Positions 56,412 to 64,000 of a stretch of 64,000 nt of DNA are shown here, piece after piece; position 1 is the first letter of the stretch; each line of letters begins with the position of its first letter. Under the pieces are notes generated by a model, which saw only the letters and a list, made by a program, of their open reading frames with translations, was not told where the DNA came from and searched no databases. The position numbers and the translations under genes were made by a program. The stretch is from Armigeres subalbatus (Eukaryota; Arthropoda; Insecta; Diptera; Culicidae): assembly GCF_024139115.2 (NCBI RefSeq), contig NC_085141.1, positions 225,170,307 through 225,234,306 of the forward strand, in the 5' to 3' direction.

Positions 56412-57119
56412 TACAATTTCGGAAGATTTTAATTCAATTTTTGTATTGATATAATACAGATTTGTATTATTTTAATACAGTATTTGTATAAAAAGCTTAC
56501 AGAATTGTATATGCCAAGATTTTATACAATGATTGCCAGATTTGTTTTTTGGGTGTAGAATCTTCAAACCCTTTTACCTAAACCATTATCTGAACCATTT
56601 TAAAACTTAGCTTAAAAACTTAACTTAGCTATTTTTAGAAAATTTAAATTGTCGAGTAAAATTTCTTTGGCACTATTTATCATTTGATAACAGTGTTCAT
56701 TCGTTCGTTTGGCTCTTTAATGAATTCTATGTATGCTCACACAAATTTCGTGGAACGAATAAGAAATTAACAACAATGAATTCAAAGTTGCATCCCAATA
56801 AGGGCGGATTATCTCAGGAACAAAAATTACAGCCACGCGTTATTTCTGATCACTAGCAATGATAATGAGTTATAATTGTATGTTATTAGATTGTGTGAAT
56901 GAATTACAGGTGATGTTTAGCGTGCATCGTACATGCCTGTTTTCATCTTCAAGTCATGCGTGCCGTTCGATTAGGTTGTAAAACAATCTCATAAATAAAC
57001 GGACAGTTACCCCGTTTTATCGTGTTGTACATAAGGTAGGCTGGGCAGTGGGCATACGTATTTTATCTTAGCAGTTTGGAATACATAGAGTAGTTACAGA
57101 CTGTTTTAGAACATTACCG
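56412..57119. other. Intergenic sequence, no gene seen
   Basis: AT-rich; a short run of TTTGTAT(T/A) near-repeats lies at about 56435-56490. Confidence 0.4.
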
Positions 57120-57121
57120 TA

Positions 57122-58028
57122 GGGGAGACTGGGTAGACTTGATCCCGTTTTCTGATTTCCGATGTATCACAGCCAAAAATAAATAAACATACGCGATTTC
57201 CACACAGACTCTCTAAGAAATATAGTATTTAACTATACTGATGTATGACAGTCCTTAAATTATTGTTGTTATGGATACACAATCGATTTTTTGGAGTGCT
57301 GTCAAAAATCGACTTTTAAAATATTCGGGGGAAATTGATCCCTCTCCAAAAATTTGCTTTGATAAAAGTAGAAAGGTGCCCTCAGATTTCTAAAATATTT
57401 TTCCTTCAAAATACGCGGAATTTTCGAATTGCTGTGCGTATACGTGAACGATTTTTGTTATTGAATTCGACAGCACATGCAGTTTTAAAATTTGAGGTGA
57501 CTTGATCCCCTTTTATGATATCTACGCAATAAATATTTTTTCCTGACAACCCTTCATCAAATCTGTCAAATCTACAAAAAATTAGAAGCCTGAGAATAGA
57601 TTTATATTTTTTTGAATTTTTTCGCCAAATTTTTGTATGGGTGACTAATGGGGGATCAAGTGTCCCCATATTGAGGCAATAACTTCAAATCCAAATATCC
57701 TAAAACTTTGATGGAATGTCGGCAATTTCATCAGTGCAGATCATTAAGCATATTAATGGATTTGTGCTGTGAAAACGAAAACGAAATTGTTATGAAAAGT
57801 TGTTCAAATTTTGCTGGGCAAATAAAAAAAAATCTTTAGGAAGGTCAAAACATACAAACCGCCCTGCAGAATGAATAAAGTTGTCAATCCAAAAAATAAC
57901 TCACCACATAAAGGTCATTTGTCAAGAGGATCTATACTAAAAAGTACACTAGAACAAAACTACTTTAGTCCTCGATAAAACAGGGGGTGATCAAGTCTCC
58001 CCGGGGATCAAGTCTACCCACCTTCCCC
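57122..58028. mobile_element. TA-flanked element, GGGGAGACTGGG ends, GATCCCC boxes
   Basis: GGGGAGACTGGGTAGACTTG and its inverse CAAGTCTACCCACCTTCCCC are flanked by TA (57120-57121, 58029-58030). ACTTGATCCCC-type boxes occur at both ends and near 57500 and 57655. It is the full-length relative of the fragment at 27252-27890. It is 907 bp; no transposase is recognised. Confidence 0.85.
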
Positions 58029-58030
58029 TA

Positions 58031-58544
58031 ATTATGGAGAACCTAGGGGGTTAAATTTCCCTTTATCGAAAAGTTAAGTCCTCTCGATTTGGAATTTTAA
58101 CCTTCCTACAGTGCTTGAGTCAATCGCAAGTAACAATCGAGATTGTATCAGAGTTTTATAGCGAACTTCAGAACCTTATCTCGAAACCTCCCATGCCAAC
58201 TTCCCAGTTTTCACATCCTCTTGTAGACCGCTATACAACCATGTCACGGCCAGTTTGCTCGGTTTTATTGCAATCATTAAAACCTGATATGCGTTCCAGT
58301 TCAGGAGCAACGATTTTATAATACACTTCAAGTCTCACATAAAACCTCCTAAACTAGCCTTGCCCGGAATCGACAGAATGGTTGGCAATTTTTGTTACTA
58401 TCGGAAAATGATAAAATCAGCTGGTCAACAGAGTGATTATGTATTATTTTTAATCACTTAATCACTTCATTAAAAGAAGACACACTACACAATTGAATAC
58501 GTTGAGTCCGCTTAATAAATTCTTGTAATGAAACCTTGTATTCC
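58031..58544. other. Intergenic sequence, no gene seen
   Basis: No domain or boundary recognised. Confidence 0.4.
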
Positions 58545-58770
58545 CGGAGTTATTGTGGGAAATACTATTTTCGGGAAAATGTTATTTTCAGGGAAATGTA
58601 ATTTTCGGGAAATTGTCATATTCGAGGAAATGTTATCGGGGAAACGTAATTTTCGTGGAAATATCAATTTTGGGGAAATGTCAGTTTCGGAGAAATGTAA
58701 TTTTCGGGGAAGTGTCAATTTCGGAGAAAAGCCTTTTTGGGAAAATGTTTTTGTCGAGGAGTTGCTATTT
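58545..58770. repeat. Tandem repeat of TTTTCGGGGAAATGTAA units
   Basis: About ten degenerate units of roughly 20 bp: GGGAAATGTAATTTTC, GAGGAAATGTTATCG, GGGGAAATGTCAGTTTC and so on. Open frames on both strands are by-products of the repeat. Confidence 0.85.
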
Positions 58771-59225
58771 TTGGAGTATTTGTTTTGTGCAATGTTTTTT
58801 AAAGGAATTGTGCAATCTCAAATAACCTCGCTTGAACTAAAGAATGGAGAATATTATTTATGCCTCACTTCCATTATGCCTAAAGTACATTATGTCTAAC
58901 GTTAATATGCTTATCATATTCATGCATATACTCGCAATCTACACCACCCAAACTTCTCCCCTTTTCTCAATTACCGTCAAAACCCCTCTAAAATTGTCTG
59001 CTAAGAATAGAAAATGTCTGTCTTAATATTGGTGGAAATCGGTCAAATGGTTCAGAAGTTATACTGAATTGTTTCTTGACCCAATACAATACCTAACCTC
59101 AATAACCTACCGCATTTCATATGACTCTCCTACTCTTTATAATCGTTCCCTTTGGATAGAGAATATGTATTCCAAATTGGTAGAAATCAACCCGTTTGAA
59201 AGTTATACGAAACTGTTTGTTTCAT
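58771..59225. other. Intergenic sequence with short dispersed repeat
   Basis: Near 59020 and 59160 are versions of GAATATGTATTCCAAATTGG followed by AGAAATC, a phrase also found near 60765 and 63085. No gene is seen. Confidence 0.45.
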
Positions 59226-59520
59226 CATCTTCTTCTTCTTCTTATTGGCATTACATCCCCACACTGGGACAGAGCCGCCTCGCAGCTTAGTGTTCATTAA
59301 GCACTTCCACAGTTATTAACTGCGAGGTTTCTAAGCCAGGTTATCATTTTTGCATTCGTATATCATGAGGCTAACACGATGATACTTTTATGCCCAGGGA
59401 AGTCGAGACAATTTCCAATCCGAAAATTGTCTAAACCGGCACCGGGAATCGAACCCAGTCACCCTCAGCATGGCCTTGCTTTGTAGCCGCGCGTCTTACC
59501 GCTCGGCTAAGAAGGGCTCC
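59226..59520 (-). mobile_element. Feilai-type SINE, complete, with perfect 13-bp target duplication
   Basis: CTGTTTGTTTCAT flanks it exactly (59213-59225, 59521-59533). The minus-strand head starts GGAGCCCTTCTTAGCCG and has box A and box-B (GGGTTCGATTCCC) pol III promoter parts; the body ends in an AAGAAGAAGA tail. It is the best reference copy in the window. Confidence 0.92.
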
Positions 59521-59533
59521 CTGTTTGTTTCAT

Positions 59534-60600
59534 AAATATATTGTCCATATCGTCTTCCTTGGACAGAGAATATGAGCATGAGCATGATGACCGTGCATTT
59601 CGTAGTTGCTACTCCGTGATTGACCAGAACAATCGCAATTGCACAGGGAACCACGATCTATCGAAGATGGGAAGGAATTGATGATTCAATCACTCGCCCA
59701 CTGCAAGCCGAGGACACCTCTGCACTCGCCACGTGGTCCTGTGGTTCGCCATGCGGCGTAGTTTAGGCTTGCAGGTATCACATGACCGCTGGATGACTGA
59801 CATTTCCGGATGATGCTTATGATCCTATTGATGAGCCCAGTAGCCCAAACATCATTTAACAGTTCTCGAAACATTTTCACGTTTAAAATTGTTCACCGTG
59901 TACTTTTCCCACGATCTTTGTTCGCTTGAAAGAATTGTACAATGCGCGCCGCAGTACTTCCTGTTTTGACGGCATGTTGTAAACAACTGAACATATTGGA
60001 GTGAAAGTGCTTGTGCGACAATTTCTGAATATTCGTAAAAAAACCTGCTCTTTCCTCTCCAGTCATTCCCCCGGCCCGCAATTAAGCAATACTTCGGGGG
60101 ATGAATATTGGGCATTGCGCCCCCTACATGACGTACACAAGTGCACGTATGCGCCTCATCTCTCCTAGCACACACCCCATGCACCACACGTTCACAAGAC
60201 ACACTGGCACCACATGTACCCCAACACTCACCTGCCTATGCCGCTCGAATGATTGCAAGAATCTTACAGGTACCCTGCAGGAGGTACCCCATTCCGCCAT
60301 CTCACAACATAGACAGTCCTCATTCAGTATGGTGTTCACCCCGTCCTGCAACAGGGTAGCACCACTTGTCTACCAAGCCGGAGGCGATCCTAGGTTGGTG
60401 GCTGCTATGCCTGGATCACACTACTGCCTAAGAAGCCATTCTAATCACACGTCAATCGATGCTTGAATGCTCGGTAAGGTAACTGCGTATAAGAAGCACT
60501 GTTGGTGGAATAATCAGTCAAAGATTCATGATGCGCCAGTTATGAATTTTGATAGTTGAGTTCGCTGAGTGTAGTTGGTTTAGGATAGAAGATGGAAACG
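59534..60600. other. Intergenic, one dispersed repeat and one C-rich stretch
   Basis: 59600-59780 matches 39640-39975 in reverse (GTTGCTACTCC, CTCGCCCACTGCAAGCCGA). 60120-60460 is unusually rich in C and CA on the plus strand (for example CACACACCCCATGCACCACA) and may be part of another repeat. No gene is recognised. Confidence 0.45.
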
Positions 60601-60679
60601 GTATGAAAGCCCATTTCTAGTTCTAGCGATTGCTAAAACATGAGAAATATATGGAAAGATATAAAGTAGGAGAAATGGA

Positions 60680-60752
60680 ACGGGCCTGGGGTTGAACCCA
60701 CGATCTCCTGCGTATGAGGCAGAAGTGGGAGCCATATGACCACCAAGTCCGT
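60680..60752 (-). tRNA. tRNA-Met-like (CAT) sequence, probably SINE head or pseudogene
   Basis: The minus strand has an anticodon arm TCTGCCTCATACGCAGG with loop CTCATAC (anticodon CAT), a T-arm TGGGTTCAACCCCA and an acceptor-like ACGGACT/AGGCCCGT stem with one or two mismatches. The D-arm is poor. The same context (GAAATGGAACGGGCCTGGGG) looks like a dispersed repeat, so a functional gene is unlikely. Confidence 0.35.
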
Positions 60753-60811
60753 TTCTTCCTTGGACAGAGAATATGTGTTCCAATATAGGTTGAAATCGAT
60801 CAATGACACAT

Positions 60812-61245
60812 TCCGGCGTGACGTTACAACGTTTTGACGTACCTTTAAATGGTTTTTTGGAGAGCTTGCATAAAACATTAGTAAACATATGCGTTTTATT
60901 ACATATTCTGAATCCTTATAACATTTGGGATCGAATAGATATATTAACACCAAATATGTGTAGAAAAATGGCTTTCTGGGATGCAATTTGCTGCGTGACG
61001 TTACAACGCGCGTGAATTCGTGATTTTGTACCTTGACTTAAACATGGCTAATTCTCTGCTCTGGTCGTTATGTACTCTAAAAATAATGAACACCTTTCAA
61101 ATATATGAGGATAATGGATGACCCTATGGGGTAGTATGCCTAAAATACGGACTAAGTTCGTTTTATTCGACATGAACATTTCGTGACGTTACAACGCGAG
61201 GTGCTCTGAAATAGGTTTTTCAACGCGTTGTAACGTCATGAAAAA
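60812..61245. repeat. Segment with recurrent GTGACGTTACAACG motif
   Basis: CGTGACGTTACAACG occurs near 60819, 60995 and 61182, and inverted (CGTTGTAACGTCATG) near 61227. The spacing is about 175-190 bp, and the motif lies at or near both limits of the segment, which suggests an inverted-repeat element with internal copies of its end motif. Confidence 0.55.
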
Positions 61246-61877
61246 GTATACCACTTTAAAATAAATTTTAACATGAGTTTTCAATCCATAGTGTATGGTA
61301 TTGTACCAAAATGAAAAAGATATAATGTTCGATACTGTATTAGGTGAAATTCTGGTTTTTGATCAATGGCACGGAGCGCTAATTTCAATGCCCAAATTTG
61401 CAAACTGGAACCCATATTATGGCTTCTTTGTAAGATTTAACCGAGTAGAAACAAAAAGCTGATCGTTCGAGCATAATATACAGTGTTTAGCTCTATGTCA
61501 AAATTGCGGCATAACTAAAATTGAAAATTTTATGAAAAATGCATTAGAAATCTGAAATTTTATTATATTAGTAGAAGCAAGTGTGTACAATTAGACTTTA
61601 TGTTCCGAACGCTCGCTTTGATGCTTGGGTTTTCAAACGCCAAATTTCTGGAAAGTAACTGCAATAGCAGGCTAGTTCTGATTGTCCATTCCACATAAAA
61701 TATACTTTAAGAAATGTAACATTAGTTACCTGATAAGCACATTTTGTTTATCAACACCATCGTGAAGATTTTTTTAGGTTTGTCACATTTCATTTGGTAT
61801 CAGACACACACATGAACGCACATAGTCACTCTCAATGCGGTTTGAGGTTTCTTAGCCCCGGGATGCTATGGATACAA
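61246..61877. other. Intergenic sequence, no gene seen
   Basis: No domain or boundary recognised. Confidence 0.4.
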
Positions 61878-62343
61878 CCCGGGTAGAAGAAAATAGCAAA
61901 ATAATATCAAATTTTACTATTAATATATGAAAAACTGAATAGCAAAATCTGATATTAGTTTGTTTGATATAGTTGCTAAAATAGCAAAAATAATAACAGA
62001 TATTGCTCTAGCAAATAACTCATAAATAACTCATTTTGCTATTATAATAACAAACCAAAAGCAAAATATTTGAAGACAAGAAAATATCAAAATCAGTTAT
62101 TATTGATATGTTGCTAATGCAAATGATAAATTAATATCAAACTTTGGTATGATGTGATCGTGATTTGTTGTTCTGCTCTTTCTAACAATAACATGTAAAT
62201 AAAAAAATTTACTATTATAACAAAACTTGTTGTTGGGATGCTATTTTATGTTATTTATGAATAACACAAGAATAACAAAATCTGATATCACAGCAAAATT
62301 TGTTATTATTATGTTATTTGTTTGTTATTCACCTCTACCCGGG
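61878..62343. mobile_element. MITE with CCCGGGTAGA ends and AT-rich core
   Basis: CCCGGGTAGAAGAAAATAGC at the left and its inverse ATTCACCTCTACCCGGG at the right. The core is dominated by near-repeats of ATAGCAAAATAATATCAAA and AATAACAAA. It is 466 bp and non-coding. Confidence 0.75.
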
Positions 62344-62655
62344 AACCGACTTACTAACGCCCTGACTTCTACACCAAGAAATTTCACAGTGATGGTTGCA
62401 TAGTACTGATTCTAACTAAACTGGTACCTTTGAACCTCTGCGGGCAACATTTCTTTCGGCAGAACAAATTTCAAAAACCTGGCCGAGGTCTAATTGATCA
62501 TGTATATTCATGTGCGCAATATTTAAGAATGAGTATTTCCACACTGGGAGACCGAATGAGCTCATTAAGATTTGAGAATAGACCTTTTTAAGTTATTTTT
62601 TCATAAATATAAGTTTATCATTAAAAATCTTAAAAAAATAAACACATATTGTTAA
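62344..62655. other. Sequence between the MITE and the small ORF, nothing seen
   Basis: AT-rich; no obvious poly(A) signal on the minus strand just after the ORF at 62656. Confidence 0.4.
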
Positions 62656-62850
62656 TTACAAATTAAAATTTACTCTACCACGCTTCCTTTTTGGAGAAGG
62701 AGTAACCTTGGGCGAGCAGTTACCATAATAGTGGTTTACTAATTCAATTATGTCATCTCTAGTTTTTACAATTTCAGGCTTAGATTGTTCATCCCAACCC
62801 AAATTACAGTCAATTTGGGAAAATATGTCTAAACAGCCGTCACTCTTCAT
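62656..62850 (-). CDS. Unassigned small ORF, 64 residues, with basic nuclear-localisation-like tail
   Basis: The ATG is at 62850 and the stop at 62656. The protein begins MKSDGCLDIFSQIDCNLGWD, continues with a charged helix-like stretch (TRDDIIELVNHYYG) and ends SPKRKRGRVNFNL. The low-bias composition and the SPKRKRGR motif make it more protein-like than neighbouring frames. I do not recognise a family. It could be a short nuclear protein, an exon of a longer gene continuing right, or a transposon remnant. Confidence 0.3.
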   Translation of the reverse strand: MKSDGCLDIFSQIDCNLGWDEQSKPEIVKTRDDIIELVNHYYGNCSPKVTPSPKRKRGRVNFNL

Positions 62851-63140
62851 TACTGTCAGTTATACTAATTGTTAGTCAAAAACTTATTTTAAGCTAAACT
62901 ATTATCATAACAAATATTTTATTTGATGATTTAGGTATTGGAAAATATGGGAAACACATAAATAATGTCAAAAATTGAGTTTGAAAATTGGAGCACCAGG
63001 TGGACCTGTCCGAAGAATGTGTCCAATAACTTTTCCCTCACACTCTCCCGGTTTTCTAATGACCCTTCCATTGTCTCCTGAGGACAGAGAATATTTGTTC
63101 CAAATTTGGTGGAAATCAATCAAGTGGTTCGCACTGAGTT
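62851..63140. other. Intergenic sequence with dispersed-repeat fragment
   Basis: GGACAGAGAATATTTGTTCC and AAATTTGGTGGAAATCAATC near 63083-63125 match phrases near 59155 and 60765. Nothing else is seen. Confidence 0.45.
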
Positions 63141-63296
63141 CTCGCGTAACTTTTCAAAAGGACCTAAGTAACATTTTTTTCATGAATTAATTTGAGTACT
63201 GCAATTAAAAGCTTTCATGTTGTTCTGTTGATTGCGCTATTCGAATTAATTCATGAAAAAAATGTTACTTAGGTCTTTTTGAAAAGTTAAGCGAGA
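63141..63296. mobile_element. Palindromic MITE, CTCGYTTAACTTTT family, copy 2
   Basis: CTCGCGTAACTTTTCAAAAG and GACCTAAGTAACATTTTTTT pair almost perfectly with the inverted right half ending GCGAG at 63296. AGTT flanks both sides. Arms are about 55 bp. Confidence 0.85.
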
Positions 63297-64000
63297 GTTG
63301 ACCAATAACTAAAAAATACCCACACACTTAGTTTTTATTTCGACAACTCGGTAAAAACCCACATAGCAGTAAAGTATAAGCGGATATACTGGCAAAAATG
63401 TCGTTTGTTTGCTGATTTTCGTCGAATTATTTGCTGAATTTAGGCATAAGAACGTTAGACATCAGTACTTAGGGTACCAATGGGAAAAAATTGTCATCGA
63501 ATTTCAAAAAAAAAATGCTCAATAGTTTCAATAAACCGAAATATGACCCTATTCAAAATTTGAGCTCAATCGGACATAATTTAGGGGTACCTAAAATTCA
63601 TCAAAGTTTTGAAATTTTTACCCATGAAAATTTTCCCAAGGGGGACCAAAATTCAAAAATCGAATTTTTGTTTTTGATGCCAAATGACTTAAGGCCCAAA
63701 TTACCGTAATCCAGTCATTGACAAGAAAACAGCCACGTGCTCGTACCACCCCCAGGAAAAAATCCGCCCACTGAGGAGAAAATGCATTCCCCAGCTGAAT
63801 CGGCGAAGCACTCTTGTTTTAAAACTACATCAACATATAGTGGTGACTTCAATACATCGGTGTGGTGCTTCATTTGGATGAATTTCGTAATATTATTTGA
63901 AAAAACTGCCTTTTGCAAAAAATATTGCAAAGTTGAAAAAATATTTTTCCAGGAGGGGAAACCGTCGATTTACTCTCACGCTCTCTTAAATTTTGCAGAT
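63297..64000. other. Right edge, ACACACTTAG MITE fragment, then nothing seen
   Basis: 63322-63430 (CACACACTTAGTTTTTATTTC, GCTGATTTTCG) is a partial copy of the MITE at 38156-38378. 63430-64000 shows no recognisable gene or boundary. Confidence 0.45.

Noticed and set aside
58528..58899. 123-residue plus-strand frame with repeated NFRG motifs
   Set aside because: It is produced by the 20-bp tandem repeat.

Overview
The window looks like culicine mosquito DNA, most likely Aedes. The main reasons are several copies of a tRNA-derived SINE that I recognise as Feilai-type, RTE-clade (JAM1-like) retrotransposons with short-tandem 3' tails, many TA-flanked and hAT-like miniature inverted-repeat elements, and a conserved gene stretched over tens of kilobases by repeat-filled introns. 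Species is inferred from repeat families and was not checked by a search.

One host gene can be followed with confidence. It is an ABCG-family half-transporter of the ABCG1/ABCG4 type on the minus strand. Its start codon is at 45877 and five coding exons can be joined in phase: 45817-45877, 30145-30274, 2544-3082, 2089-2481 and 1912-2028. They give the first 413 residues: the whole ATP-binding domain, a long polar linker and the first two membrane spans. The rest lies beyond position 1. Intron 1 is about 15.5 kb and intron 2 about 27 kb, so nearly everything between 3.1 and 45.8 kb is intron. A 5' UTR exon (45878-46263) begins at a good splice acceptor, so the promoter is probably further right.

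Layout. 1-1.5 kb: two RTE fragments in intron 5. 3.4-7 kb: a tRNA-like element, a roughly 151-bp satellite split by an RTE copy, and a 51-bp tandem repeat. 7.1-10.6 kb: a nearly full-length decayed RTE with a 13-bp target-site duplication. 11-16.3 and 24.4-26.1 kb: two copies of one TA-flanked DNA element; the first carries four later insertions that are absent from the second. 20-24 kb: another TA element and GGAATTCC-rich minisatellites. 26-29 kb: hAT-like and MITE pieces. 31.9-33.3 kb: a pogo-like inverted-repeat element. 33.8-36.5 kb: a broken I/Jockey-type retrotransposon with zinc-knuckle ORF1, endonuclease and part of the reverse transcriptase. 37.8-41.1 kb: a hAT-like element. 41.5-42.3 kb: a repeat interrupted by an inverted-repeat element that contains a tRNA-like sequence. 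46-48 kb: sequence upstream of the ABCG gene. 49-53 kb: a four- to five-level nest of elements. 53-64 kb: a Helitron-like end pair, foldbacks, MITEs, Feilai copies and one small unassigned ORF.

I found no CRISPR array, viral gene, rRNA or convincing functional tRNA. The most informative material is the ABCG gene model, the insertion chronology readable from the paired DNA elements and the nested block, and small non-autonomous elements that may be unnamed: an RTE 5'-UTR-derived element with perfect target duplication, and inverted-repeat cassettes carrying tRNA-like sequences.
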